Source of the DNA: a virus
DNA: 32,216 nucleotides
Virus record (IMG/VR): IMGVR_UViG_3300039159_000147
Span: 1-32,216 of that record
Direction: 5' to 3' (one strand)
Shown: positions 12,330-21,730 of the stretch, piece after piece
How the letters are laid out: each line of letters starts with the position of its first letter
Numbering within the stretch: the first letter of the stretch is position 1
Made by a program: the position numbers and the translations under genes
Notes under the pieces: generated by a model
Told to the model about the DNA's origin: nothing
The model's database searches: none
The model's input: only the letters and a program-made list of their open reading frames with translations

Positions 12330-14641
12330 TGGAAGAAAGTAAAATAAAAAAACTATTAGAAAAATTTTCTTTGGTTACAGTTGCAAATAATAAAATTCCA
12401 AATTTTACTTGGAAATCTTTACAATCTGAGAAACTATCTGAAAAAGATTTTTTTGATCGATATAATTATCAAGGCGGGTATTTTAAACAAGACGGAAGCG
12501 AAAGACCCGCTACGGATGCATTTGGAATTGTTACAGGTTTTGAGTTTTTAGAAGTAATTGATATTGATTTAAAAGTACTTTCAACGGCTCAGGAGCAAAA
12601 AAGTTTTTGGAATGAATATTTAGGATATTTGCAAGATAATATTTTAGATTTTGAGGAAAAATTTTCGGTTTATAAAACTAAAAATGCTGGATACCACATT
12701 CTTTATAAAACAAAAAGGATTGAAGGCAATTTAAAACTAGCTAAATTAAAAGGTCATAAAGAAGCTATTATAGAAACTCGCGGTATTGGAGGGTATGTTT
12801 TCGCATATCCTGATAATAAAGTTTTTAAAAAATCTTACTATGACATAGATTTTATATCGGACCAGGACAGAGAAATTATAATGTATTTTTCTAAAATGTA
12901 CAATTACGTAGAGGAAAATATTTATGTTCCAGAAAAAGTAATTAAAGAAACCTATGTAAATAAAACAGGCGTAACCCCGTGGCAAGACTACAACGATAAA
13001 ACAGAAATTTGGGATTTAATTAGTAATGAGTTTTCTATTCCTCAGGGTGGCAACAAGTCAAAACATATCTTAGTAAAAAGATTTGGATCTACTTCACCTC
13101 ATAGCGGATATATTTACAAAGATAGCGGTTGCATGTATTTATTTACTACAGGAACTATTTACCCTCACGAAACATTATTAACTCCTTTTTCTGTTTATAC
13201 GTGGAAAGTGCATAACGGTAATTTTTCAGAAAGCGCAAAAGAACTTTATAGATTGGGGTTTGGCTCCCGAGTAGAGAAATTACTAAAAGAGCAAATTAAA
13301 AAACTCCCTGACAATACAGAAGTAATTAAGGAATATCTATACAACAAAGAGGATTTAGTCTTTCCTATAGACATATTTCCAAAACCGATGCAAAGTTATA
13401 TTATAGAATGTAATTCAAAATTAGACTCTAATATTGATTATATGGGTTGTTCTTTACTTTGGCTTATATCCGTATCAATTGGAAATAGTATTGAAATTGA
13501 AGTAAAAAAAGGATGGAAGGAAAACGCAACAGTTTGGTTTTCTTTAGTTGGTAAGGCTGGTATTGGAAAAACACCTAGTATAAATAATATAATATTTCCG
13601 TTACAAAAAATAAATAGTAGGGAAATCAAAAAATATTTTAAAGAATACGAAAAATTTGAATTTTACGACAATCTATCTAAAAAAGAAAAAGAAGATCACC
13701 AAGAAGTGCAAAAACCTATTAAAACTCAATTTATAGCTAATGATATTACTTTAGAAGCGTTAATTGACCTGCACCAAGAAAGCGACAACGCGGTTGGGGT
13801 TTTTAAAGATGAACTTGCGGGGTGGCTTAAAGACATGAATAAATACAGAGCTGGTTCCGACCTTGAATTTTGGCTTAGCTGCTGGAGTGGAAAAAGCGTT
13901 TCTTTAAATAGACTTACCAGAAAAGGATCTTTTGTAGAAAAACCATTTGTTCCGGTTTTAGGAGGGATACAACCGGGCATATTAAACTCGTTTTATACTG
14001 ATGAAAATAAAGACAACGGTTTTATGGATAGGATGCTTTTATCTTTTCCAGATAGCACAGTCGGTAAGTATAATGAAATGGAATTAGAATATGATGTTAT
14101 AGAATGGTATAAAGATAATATTGTTATGTTTTACGATACGATAAAAGGGATAGTTAAAAGAGACAATGATGGCGTTATTGATTCGCTTACAGCTAAGTTT
14201 TCCGACGACGCAAAAAAAGAATGGATGCGGATATTTAATGAAATATCAAATTATCAAAATGACGATAACGAAAACGAATATTTAAAAAGCATGTACCCAA
14301 AACAAAAATCATACATTCCAAGATTTGCGCTATTAATACATGTTTTTGACGAGTTCTTTTCTACAGGTGGTAATACTTTACTAATTTCAAAAGAAAGCGT
14401 CTTAAAAGCCGAAAAACTTAGTAAATATTTCATAGCCACAGCAAAAAAAGTAAAAGTAAACAGCGTTGAAGTTTTTAATATTAAAAAAACAGTCAAAGAG
14501 GGCAAGACTAATGAACAAAAATTAATGTTGATTTATAAAGAAAATTCAGATTTTAATAGATCACAAGCTGCGGAACTTTTAGGCGTTAGCAGAATGACAA
14601 TAAATAGACTTATAAAGGCAATAGAGCAAAAAAAAGTGTAA
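12329..14641 (+). CDS. Primase/helicase with DUF3987 domain and C-terminal HTH
   Basis: 770 residues. The N-terminal ~200 residues resemble a primase-polymerase-type domain, with acidic motif D78-I-D80 in EVIDIDLK and a YHILYKTKR segment. A DUF3987 helicase-like domain (about 345-620) has a Walker A motif GKAGIGKT (408-415), acidic motif VFKDELAGWL near 490 and GIQPGIL near 545. Residues ~725-770 (FNRSQAAELLGVSRMTINRLI) form a helix-turn-helix that could bind the iterons overlapping the gene end. It probably unwinds and primes DNA at the adjacent origin. The stop codon lies within the first iteron block. Domain calls are by pattern; DUF3987 is the surest. Confidence 0.82.
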   Translation: MEESKIKKLLEKFSLVTVANNKIPNFTWKSLQSEKLSEKDFFDRYNYQGGYFKQDGSERPATDAFGIVTGFEFLEVIDIDLKVLSTAQEQKSFWNEYLGYLQDNILDFEEKFSVYKTKNAGYHILYKTKRIEGNLKLAKLKGHKEAIIETRGIGGYVFAYPDNKVFKKSYYDIDFISDQDREIIMYFSKMYNYVEENIYVPEKVIKETYVNKTGVTPWQDYNDKTEIWDLISNEFSIPQGGNKSKHILVKRFGSTSPHSGYIYKDSGCMYLFTTGTIYPHETLLTPFSVYTWKVHNGNFSESAKELYRLGFGSRVEKLLKEQIKKLPDNTEVIKEYLYNKEDLVFPIDIFPKPMQSYIIECNSKLDSNIDYMGCSLLWLISVSIGNSIEIEVKKGWKENATVWFSLVGKAGIGKTPSINNIIFPLQKINSREIKKYFKEYEKFEFYDNLSKKEKEDHQEVQKPIKTQFIANDITLEALIDLHQESDNAVGVFKDELAGWLKDMNKYRAGSDLEFWLSCWSGKSVSLNRLTRKGSFVEKPFVPVLGGIQPGILNSFYTDENKDNGFMDRMLLSFPDSTVGKYNEMELEYDVIEWYKDNIVMFYDTIKGIVKRDNDGVIDSLTAKFSDDAKKEWMRIFNEISNYQNDDNENEYLKSMYPKQKSYIPRFALLIHVFDEFFSTGGNTLLISKESVLKAEKLSKYFIATAKKVKVNSVEVFNIKKTVKEGKTNEQKLMLIYKENSDFNRSQAAELLGVSRMTINRLIKAIEQKKV

Positions 14642-14908
14642 CATTTCGCTTAAAATGTTACACCTAATGTTACACCTAATGTTACAGTAGTTTATTAGTG
14701 TTTATAGGTGTTGACAAGCTTTTTACTGTAACATGTTACACTTAGACGAAAATAAAAAAATAAAAAAAATAAAAAAAAATATTTTTTAAAATAAACTAAG
14801 TGTAACTGTTACACCTCAAAAACTTTGCGAGACCCTATAAACGTTTAAAAACCAATGTAACATTTCGCTTAAAATGTTACACCTAATGTTACACCTAATG
14901 TTACAGTA
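14637..14908. repeat. Iteron-rich probable replication origin
   Basis: A 53-bp direct repeat occurs identically at 14637-14689 and 14856-14908. Each unit opens with an inverted repeat, TGTAACATTT / AAATGTTACA around a 6-base loop, and continues as ATGTTACACCTA units at 12-bp period. Between the units are the perfect palindrome TGTAACATGTTACA (14727-14740), the mirror GTGTAAC-T-GTTACAC (14800-14814) and an A/T-only tract around 14752-14790. That gives about a dozen TGTTAC half-sites flanking an easily melted segment, beside the primase. This is the classic iteron-origin layout. Confidence 0.75.
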
Positions 14909-14924
14909 CAAAAAACAAAAAAAA

Positions 14925-15062
14925 ATGATAAACTTAATGCAAAAACACTTCGACAAAATGACTGATTTATTTATTAGTGGTTATTTGTCTTTAGAGATAT
15001 ATCAAAAAATAGAAAGCAAATTTATTAAAGATATTAAAATATTTACTGTATGTATGAATTAA
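14925..15062 (+). CDS. Small helical protein between origin and helicase
   Basis: 45 residues from ATG at 14925 (MINLMQKHFDKMTDLFISGY). The frame is open back to 14874 but that part is iteron DNA and reads as a Met-Leu-His repeat, so I reject the earlier start. It overlaps the helicase gene by 13 bases. Residues 8-33 look like two short helices around a SGYLSLEIYQKI turn. Function unknown. Confidence 0.55.
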   Translation: MINLMQKHFDKMTDLFISGYLSLEIYQKIESKFIKDIKIFTVCMN

Positions 15063-16720
15063 TAGAATATCAAAAAATAGTTTACGATAAAATAAAATCT
15101 GCAATAGCAAAAGGAGATAGAAAAATATTAATTTCTGCACCAACAGGATTTGGAAAAACTATATTATCTTACGTGATAGCAAAAAATGCGATCGCAAAAG
15201 GCAACAGAGTATTATTTACAAATCATAGAATAACATTAGCTGAACAAACTATTGAAAAATTTAAGGATCTTAACCCGGAATTATTGCAAGGCGAAAATAA
15301 AATAAAAGATGAAAATTCACTATTAATTATTGGAACGCTGCAAACATTGTTAAATAGCGAAATTAAAAGTCCTAAAATTATTTTAATTGATGAAATACAT
15401 TACGGATATAAAGGCGAATTAATACAATCATTATTTGTTAAATTTCCTGACGCAATTGTTATAGGTCTTTCAGCAACTCCCGTCGATGATAAAGATTTTT
15501 TATTAGATGGGTTTGATTCTATAATTGACGATTACCAAACAGAAGATTTAATTAAACTAGGTTATTTAACTCCCTTTAAGTGTTACGCTCCATTTTCTAT
15601 AGATACATCAAACGTAGAGCGATCTATTAACGATTTTGATAATAAAGATTTAGAAAAAATAATAAATAAGGATAATATAAATAATTCTATAGTTGACGAG
15701 TATATTAAATTGGGAGAAGGACGCCAATTTATTTGTTTTGGAGTAAACGAAATACACTGCAAAGAATTAAAAAAAGCCTTTGAATTAAAAAATATAAAAG
15801 TTGAATTTATTGGAGCTAAGACAACGAAAAATAATAGAGATAAATATACTGATGGAATAAAAAATAATTCACTGACGGGGCTTATTTCTATTGAGATACT
15901 AACTGCTGGATATGATGAGCCGTTAATTAGTTGTATTATTATGGCAACAGCAACAATGCAATGGAAGAAATACATTCAATGCGCTGGACGTGGAATTAGA
16001 TTATTAGGAAGATCAATAAAAGAATCAATAGCTAACGGAAAAAAAGACTGTTTATTTTTAGATTTTTGCGGGAATATAGAAAAACACAATCTACCAGATA
16101 AAAGAAAAGTTTTTAATTTTGGCGTAAAAATAAGCAAAGTATTAGACAGGGAATTTAATTTGGATATTAAAAACAAATTAAGGAAAAATATTTCCAATGT
16201 AATTACAGAAGAAAAACAAGTTTATTTAATAAAAATAGGTGGGTTATTAGATTTGTATGATGGAAAGGTTTATAAAAAAGAATCCGATTTGCAAGACGAT
16301 GTAAATAATTACCTAAACAAGACTAATTATTTTTATTGGAGACAAAACTCGGGCGCAATGTATAAAGAAGGTAGATGGATTAGTTTCGCATCTAAAAGCG
16401 GTTTGCCTGATAATTCAGTTTTTTTTAACATGTCATCTATTTTTATAGGTATGGAATTAAAATTAAAATACGGAAAATTAACTGAGCATCAAAAGAAAAC
16501 TTTGCCCGAAATGATAAGTAAAAACATTTTAGTATTTATAATCGAATCGGTATTCGATGTTTACAAAGCGATTGAGCATATAGAAAATAATATTATGGTT
16601 TTAGATGAAGGCATATTTATTAAAAATTCAATTTACGATTTACCTAACAATCAAATTGAATATAGAAAGAAACTAAAATTACCATTAATTAAAACAATAG
16701 CCTTAAAAAAAGCTAAATAA
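15050..16720 (+). CDS. SF2 helicase fused to a C-terminal VRR-NUC nuclease
   Basis: 556 residues. The N-terminal two thirds is a superfamily 2 DEAD/DEAH-type helicase: Walker A SAPTGFGKT (29-37), motif Ia LFTNHRITLAEQ (~62-73), DEIH (114-117), SATP (~142), and C-lobe motif VI with QCAGRGIRL (~308). Residues ~410-530 match a VRR-NUC endonuclease: D454 in GLPD, E469-x-K471 in GMELKLK, then a GKLTEHQKKTLPEM helix. Stand-alone VRR-NUC proteins are common in phages, often near a helicase; here the two are one chain. It probably remodels and cuts branched DNA during replication or recombination near the adjacent origin. Confidence 0.85.
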   Translation: MYELIEYQKIVYDKIKSAIAKGDRKILISAPTGFGKTILSYVIAKNAIAKGNRVLFTNHRITLAEQTIEKFKDLNPELLQGENKIKDENSLLIIGTLQTLLNSEIKSPKIILIDEIHYGYKGELIQSLFVKFPDAIVIGLSATPVDDKDFLLDGFDSIIDDYQTEDLIKLGYLTPFKCYAPFSIDTSNVERSINDFDNKDLEKIINKDNINNSIVDEYIKLGEGRQFICFGVNEIHCKELKKAFELKNIKVEFIGAKTTKNNRDKYTDGIKNNSLTGLISIEILTAGYDEPLISCIIMATATMQWKKYIQCAGRGIRLLGRSIKESIANGKKDCLFLDFCGNIEKHNLPDKRKVFNFGVKISKVLDREFNLDIKNKLRKNISNVITEEKQVYLIKIGGLLDLYDGKVYKKESDLQDDVNNYLNKTNYFYWRQNSGAMYKEGRWISFASKSGLPDNSVFFNMSSIFIGMELKLKYGKLTEHQKKTLPEMISKNILVFIIESVFDVYKAIEHIENNIMVLDEGIFIKNSIYDLPNNQIEYRKKLKLPLIKTIALKKAK

Positions 16721-17084
16721 TAATAACACCTATCTTGGCAAAATCAAAGACATATCGCAATACGGAATTACATGTAAAAAACAAAGAGCAAAATATACGT
16801 TTTAAAGGACTTTTTAAATTAATATGACCTTATTATGCTAAAAAGCTTTCTATTGCCTTAAATATGCCTATATTAAAGCCGATAATCGAAATACACACTA
16901 TTTAAGGTTTAGCTTGGATGACTATAACGCAAAAAATTCATAGATTTCAGTCAAAAGGGTATTGCGTAGAGGAAATAAATTTAACTTTAAATATAAAATA
17001 AAAGATGAAAAAATTATACGAAAAAACAAGCTGTTTATTATTTGGAGGAATAAATTTCAATCCTAAATGATAAATTATTATAAT
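16721..17084 (+). other. Intergenic stretch with several tiny open frames
   Basis: No large gene. Possible mini-genes: TTG 16735 to TGA 16827 (30 codons, AKSKTYRNTELHVKNKEQ), ATG 16918 to TAA 17001 (listed separately) and ATG 17005 to TGA 17070 (21 codons). The stretch between about 16828 and 16917 has multiple stops in all forward frames. Confidence 0.4.
16918..17001 (+). CDS. Tiny HTH-like protein
   Basis: 27 codons, MTITQKIHRFQSKGYCVEEI then NLTLNIK. The sequence resembles the first two helices of a helix-turn-helix that stops early, so it may be a fragment of a larger regulator or a real mini-protein. Support is composition only. Confidence 0.35.
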   Translation: MTITQKIHRFQSKGYCVEEINLTLNIK

Positions 17085-17115
17085 TTGCTTTGTAACTTAT
17101 ATTTTAGTACTTTTG
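17085..17115 (+). promoter_or_regulatory. Promoter of the methylase/packaging operon
   Basis: TTG (17085-17087), 20-base spacer, TACTTTTG (17108-17115). It ends five bases before the ATG at 17121, so the mRNA would be nearly leaderless and the upstream in-frame ATG at 17067 is not used from this promoter. Confidence 0.75.
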
Positions 17116-17120
17116 AATTT

Positions 17121-18611
17121 ATGGAATTAATCAAAATATCAGAAATAAAACCGAACCCAAATAATCCGAGAACCATAAAAGATGACAAATTTGCAAAGTT
17201 GGTAAAGTCGATTAAAGACTTTCCTGAAATGCTTAATTTAAGACCGATTGTAGTCAACGACTATATGATTGTATTAGGTGGAAATATGCGATTAAAAGCA
17301 TGTAAAGAGGCGGGATTAAAAGAAGTGCCGATTATCAAAGCGTCAAACTTAACCGAGCAACAACAAAAGGAATTTATCATAAAAGATAACGTAGGTTTTG
17401 GCGAATGGGATTGGGATAGTTTAGCAAACGAATGGGAAGCTTACGAGTTAACAGAGTGGGGTTTGGATGTTCCAGAATTTAATACGGAAGTTTTAGAAGC
17501 AGAAGAAGATGACTTTGATACAACGCCGCCTGAAATACCTATAACCGTTTTAGGCGACCTTTATGAAATTGGAGAGCATCGGTTATTATGTGGAGACAGC
17601 ACCTATCCAGATACCGTTGCAAAGTTAATGAATGGGCAGAAAGCAGACTTAGGGCATAACGACCCACCGTATGGAATGAAAAAGGAAAATGAGGGAGTTT
17701 TAAACGATAACTTAAACTATGCTGATTTACTAGATTTTAATAAACAATGTATTCCTTTACAGTTTTCACACCTAAAAGAAAACGGAAGTTTTTATTGTTG
17801 GGGGATTGATGAGCCGTTAATGGATATTTATTCAGAAATATTAAAACCATTTATACAAGAACAAAAAGTAACCTTTAGGAATTTAATAACGTGGAATAAA
17901 GGACACGGTCAAGGTCAAAATTCAGAGAATACAAGAAGCTATGCAGTAGCAGACGAAAAGTGCTTGTTTTTTATGTGTGGGGTTCAGGGGTTTAATAATA
18001 ATGCAGATAATTATTTTGAAGGGTGGGAACCAATAAGAGATTATTTATTAGAGCAAAGATTAAAATGTGGTTGGGATATTCCAACAATGAAAAAAATAGC
18101 AGGGCATTCAGATTTGTATAGGGATCATTGGACTTGTAAGAGCCAATGGAATATGCCAACAAAAGAAGTTTATATTTGTTTCCAAAATTGGGCTAAAGAA
18201 AACAAACCCGATGCCTTTAAAAAAGAATACGAAGAGTTAAAAAAAGAATACTATTCTACAAGGGCATATTTTAATAATACACACGATAATTTTAACAATG
18301 TTTGGAATATTGAAAGAACAGGAAACAAGGAAAGAGAAACAACAGGAAACCACGCAACACCAAAACCAATACAGCTATGTGAAAGGGTAATTAAATCAAG
18401 TTGTCCAGATAATGGTTTAGTTTTAGATGTATTCTTAGGTTCAGGCTCAACAATGGTAGCAGCACACCAATTAAAAAGAAAATGTTACGGCATGGAATTA
18501 GACCCAAAGTACTGCGATGTAATTGTAAACAGAATGCGAAAACTAGACCCTACATTGATAATTAAGCGAAACGGAGTAACAATTGAAAAACAATTGAAAA
18601 ATGGCAAATAA
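17121..18611 (+). CDS. ParB/Sulfiredoxin-like domain fused to DNA adenine methyltransferase
   Basis: 496 residues from ATG 17121. Residues 1-95 are a ParB-N/Srx-type domain (ISEIKPNPNNPRTIKDDKF, VLGGNMRLKACKEAG). The methylase follows: motif IV DPPY at 181-184 and, much later, the AdoMet-binding motif I DVFLGSGST from about 436, with MELDPKYCDVIVNRM after it. The order IV-target domain-I is that of beta-class N6-adenine (or N4-cytosine) methylases. It would transfer methyl from AdoMet to phage DNA, probably for protection from host restriction or to mark DNA for packaging. It overlaps the small terminase gene by 11 bases. Upstream start 17067 is rejected because it precedes the promoter. Confidence 0.9.
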   Translation: MELIKISEIKPNPNNPRTIKDDKFAKLVKSIKDFPEMLNLRPIVVNDYMIVLGGNMRLKACKEAGLKEVPIIKASNLTEQQQKEFIIKDNVGFGEWDWDSLANEWEAYELTEWGLDVPEFNTEVLEAEEDDFDTTPPEIPITVLGDLYEIGEHRLLCGDSTYPDTVAKLMNGQKADLGHNDPPYGMKKENEGVLNDNLNYADLLDFNKQCIPLQFSHLKENGSFYCWGIDEPLMDIYSEILKPFIQEQKVTFRNLITWNKGHGQGQNSENTRSYAVADEKCLFFMCGVQGFNNNADNYFEGWEPIRDYLLEQRLKCGWDIPTMKKIAGHSDLYRDHWTCKSQWNMPTKEVYICFQNWAKENKPDAFKKEYEELKKEYYSTRAYFNNTHDNFNNVWNIERTGNKERETTGNHATPKPIQLCERVIKSSCPDNGLVLDVFLGSGSTMVAAHQLKRKCYGMELDPKYCDVIVNRMRKLDPTLIIKRNGVTIEKQLKNGK

Positions 18612-18933
18612 CGAAAACTTATTAAAACGCAAAGGTTTTGACGTTAACCCGCAAAACATTAACCGTAAAGGCGCACCAAAAACAAAACTCTTAAAAGATG
18701 TTTTAACGGCTGAATTACAGACCGAAAGCAACGGCATTGATAAACTAACAGCTATTATTAACAAGCTTACTACAATGGCAGTCAAAGGCGATATGAACGC
18801 TATTAAGGAAGTATTGGATCGGTACGCTGGTAAATCTACTCAAGTAGTGTTTCAAGAAAATGTTAACCATAATATTGAATTAACACCTGAAAGAGCAAAA
18901 GAAGTAAAGAAAATATTTGATGCTGACTATTAA
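18601..18933 (+). CDS. Probable terminase small subunit
   Basis: 110 residues. The N-terminus reads GFDVNPQNINRKGAPKTKLL, a basic motif like the N-P-x-N-x-x-G-R/A-P-K start of DUF5681-type phage proteins, followed by a helical domain (KLTAIINKLTTMAVKGDMNA) and a hydrophilic tail. Position directly before the large terminase, with a 14-base overlap, supports DNA recognition for packaging. No clear HTH is seen, so the assignment is from context plus the N-terminal motif. Confidence 0.65.
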   Translation: MANNENLLKRKGFDVNPQNINRKGAPKTKLLKDVLTAELQTESNGIDKLTAIINKLTTMAVKGDMNAIKEVLDRYAGKSTQVVFQENVNHNIELTPERAKEVKKIFDADY

Positions 18934-20317
18934 CGATTTAACGGTTAATGATAAATTAAAATTTTGTGAAGCGCATTTGTTAAACTTTACAAAATACATC
19001 TATAAAGAAAATCACAGGCGTAATTTTAATATTGCACCTCATTTTATATTAATATCTAATAAATTAATGGACGTTATAAATGGTAAGACCAAGAGGCTCA
19101 TTATTAACGTCCCCCCGTAACCTAGATACGGCAAAACGGAATTGGCAGTAAAAATGTTCATAGCTTACGGATTAGCTTTAAATAATCAATCAAAATTTAT
19201 ACATCTTAGCTATTCAGACGACTTAGCTCTTGATAATTCCAGCCAAACAAAAGAATATATTGAAAGCGATGCGTTTCAAGAGCTATGGAATATGCAACTA
19301 AAAAAAGATGCACAAGGGAAAAAGAAATGGTTTAATCAGTTTGGCGGTGGCGTTTATGCCACGGCTTCTGGTGGGGCAATCACAGGATTTGGAGCTGGGG
19401 TAAGTGATAGCGAGATTTTCAGCGGTGCAATTATCATTGATGATCCTTTAAAGCCTGACGATGCGTTTAGCGAAGTCAAAAGAAAAGCTGTAAACGAAAG
19501 GTATAATTCAACAATTAGAAGCCGTGTAAATGACAGGAACACGCCAATTATTGTAATTATGCAAAGATTGCATGAAGAAGATTTAAGCGGTTATTTGTTA
19601 GACGGCGGGAGCGGTGAAGAATGGGAACATTTATGTTTGCCTGCCTTAGATAATAACAATAATCCATTATGGGAACAAAAGCATACGTTTGAAGAATTAG
19701 AGCAAATAAGACAAGCCAGCCGTTATAATTTTGCGGGTCAATATATGCAAATTCCTTCACCGGAAGAGGGCGGGGAATGGAAAAAAGAATGGTTTAAAAT
19801 AATCGACAAGTCCGATTTGCCTCCAGATATTGAATGGGATATGTTTATAGATGGGGCTTACACAAAAGACACAAAGAACGATCCAACGGGAATACAAATA
19901 GGCGCAAAAATTGGCAACAACTATGTAATTTATAGTAGTATCGATAAATACCTTGAAATGCCTGAGCTTATTAAATTTATACCCGCACACATTCAAAGTT
20001 TAGGATTGAGGGTTAAAATGATATACGTTGAGCCTAAAGCAAGTGGTAAATCTATAAAGCAATTAATACAATCACAAACTAGGTTAAATATATCGGAAAT
20101 TAAAAGTAACTTTGTAAACGTTTCAAAAATAGAACGTGCAAGAACAACGGCTCCGTATATTGAAAGTGAAAGAGTTATTTTAGTTAGAGGCAATTGGAAC
20201 GAAGCATATTTACAACAAGTCGCAATGTTCCCTAATGCGAAACATGATGAGCATATCGATTTAACAGCTTACGGTGTCGAAAAGAATTTGATAACAGAAG
20301 ATTTTTTTATATTTTAA
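18920..20317 (+). pseudogene. Terminase large subunit interrupted by an in-frame TAA
   Basis: Two collinear open parts in the same frame. 18920-19120 encodes 66 residues ending RLIINVPP; then TAA (19118-19120), CCT, and the frame continues RYGKTELAVKMFIAYGLALN to 20317. In relatives the ATPase motif reads as an uninterrupted PPRYGKT, so the extra six bases put a stop exactly inside Walker A. The rest is intact: Walker B IIIDDP (~residue 180 overall), and RNase H-like nuclease acids in FIDGAYTKDTKNDPTG, VEPKASGKS and EHIDLTAYG. The product should be the DNA-translocating packaging motor. Either packaging is dead in this prophage, the stop is read through, or the six bases are an error. An internal start (TTG 19142, ATG 19154) would lack Walker A. 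Confidence 0.85.
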
Positions 20318-20329
20318 TTATAATTTAAT

Positions 20330-20337
20330 TATATTTG
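20330..20337 (+). promoter_or_regulatory. -7 box TATATTTG four bases before the portal ATG
   Basis: Exact TAnnTTTG match ending four bases before the ATG at 20342. The -33 region is T-rich without a clean TTG. It predicts a leaderless mRNA for the head genes. Confidence 0.6.
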
Positions 20338-20341
20338 TCGT

Positions 20342-21730
20342 ATGGCTAACAAAATACAAGCGTTTTTTAATTCCTTTACAGGAAATAAACCAAATGACAA
20401 AGATTTATATAACGCATTATTTGGAATGATGGGGGGTAAGTTCTCAGCTTACGATAATAAAAAAACTACCATCTTAGAAAAGGGTTACGGAATAAATCCT
20501 GATGTTTTCGCTATAGTTAATAAATCAGCATTAAAAGCCATTTCAATACCTTACGAAATTAAGAGGGTAAAAGACAATAAATCACTAAAAAAACTAAAAT
20601 CATTTGAAATAGAATTATCTGCGGTTCAGTTACTAAGAAAACAAATAATAGAATCCAAAGCCTACGAAAGCGAGACTTTAGAGTTTCCAATGGAGCAGCC
20701 AAACCCATTACAAACATGGAGCGACATATTTTCGTTATATAAAACTTATATTGACGTTGTAGGTGATTTTTATTTGTATATGATTTGCCCTGAGGACGGA
20801 GCGAATAAAGGCGTGCCTAAACAATGTTATGCTTTGCCTGCAGATAAAATGCAAATTGTGCTTAAAAAAGAAGTTGATTTAATGAGCGATGAAAGCCCAA
20901 TTGATTACTATTTATTTACAGAAGGCACGGGCTATATTGAATTTCCAGAAAAAGACGTTATACACATAAAAACAGTTAATCCATTCTACAGTTTAAACGG
21001 AAGTCATTTGTATGGATTAAGCCGTTTAAATGCTGCGTTAAGAAATATACAATCGAGTAATGCAAGTATTGATAACAATATAAAAACAATGTCTAATAGT
21101 GGTGTTTTTGGTTTTATTCACGGAAAACAAGGCGGAACTCCATTAACGGGAGACCAAGCGCAATCATTAAAACAAAGATTATTAGAAATGGATAGAGATC
21201 CTGGACGTTTGGCAAATATTGCGGGAGGTTCTGGAGAAATTGCTTTTACACGAATATCACTTACGACTGATGAATTAAAACCGTTCGACTTTTTGAATTA
21301 TGATAGGGGGGTTATTTGCAATGCGTTGAACTTTCCTTTGGTGTTATTGGGGCAGGATGATAAGAGTGGGTTAGGCTCATCTGATAGAACTATTGAGGCT
21401 AAAAAAACTTTAGTAGTCGATAATATTATCCCTGATCTTAAAATATTAGCGGAATCTTTGCAAAAACATTTCTTTCCTAGATTTAAAGGTTATGATAATT
21501 GCGTTATGGATTTTGATATTTCAGAATTGCCAGAAATGCAACAAGACATGACTGCATTAGTTGGTTGGCTGGAAAAAGCTCCTATTACTAAAAACGAATT
21601 TAGAGCAGCATTGAAATACTTGCCTCTGCAAATCGAGGGAATGGATAATATTTATTTACCGATGAACTTACAGGCAATAGACGCGGAAACAACAAATACA
21701 AACGAAATAGATAGAGCGTTTAATGAATAG
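20342..21730 (+). CDS. Portal protein (HK97/SPP1 type)
   Basis: 462 residues, normal for phage portals, which form the dodecameric DNA channel at one capsid vertex. Typical features: YGINPDVFAIVNKSALKAIS near residue 47, PNPLQTWSDIFSLYKTYIDVVGDFYLYM (~120), KDVIHIKTVNPF, LYGLSRLNAALRNI and a FLNYDRGVICNALNFPLVLLG segment near 325. It lies just after the terminase and overlaps the head morphogenesis gene by eight bases. Confidence 0.88.
   Translation: MANKIQAFFNSFTGNKPNDKDLYNALFGMMGGKFSAYDNKKTTILEKGYGINPDVFAIVNKSALKAISIPYEIKRVKDNKSLKKLKSFEIELSAVQLLRKQIIESKAYESETLEFPMEQPNPLQTWSDIFSLYKTYIDVVGDFYLYMICPEDGANKGVPKQCYALPADKMQIVLKKEVDLMSDESPIDYYLFTEGTGYIEFPEKDVIHIKTVNPFYSLNGSHLYGLSRLNAALRNIQSSNASIDNNIKTMSNSGVFGFIHGKQGGTPLTGDQAQSLKQRLLEMDRDPGRLANIAGGSGEIAFTRISLTTDELKPFDFLNYDRGVICNALNFPLVLLGQDDKSGLGSSDRTIEAKKTLVVDNIIPDLKILAESLQKHFFPRFKGYDNCVMDFDISELPEMQQDMTALVGWLEKAPITKNEFRAALKYLPLQIEGMDNIYLPMNLQAIDAETTNTNEIDRAFNE

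Noticed and set aside
14874-14924. N-terminal extension of the small gene after the origin
   Set aside because: The extra codons translate the iteron repeat (Met-Leu-His units) and the ATG at 14925 gives a normal protein start.
17005-17070. 21-codon frame MKKLYEKTSCLLFGGINFNP
   Set aside because: Too short, with no overlap or promoter support; noted only as a tiny open frame.
19107-19130. Programmed frameshift on the C run in the terminase gene
   Set aside because: The frame is the same on both sides of the stop, and the other two frames do not rejoin the terminase sequence, so this is an in-frame stop and not a frameshift.
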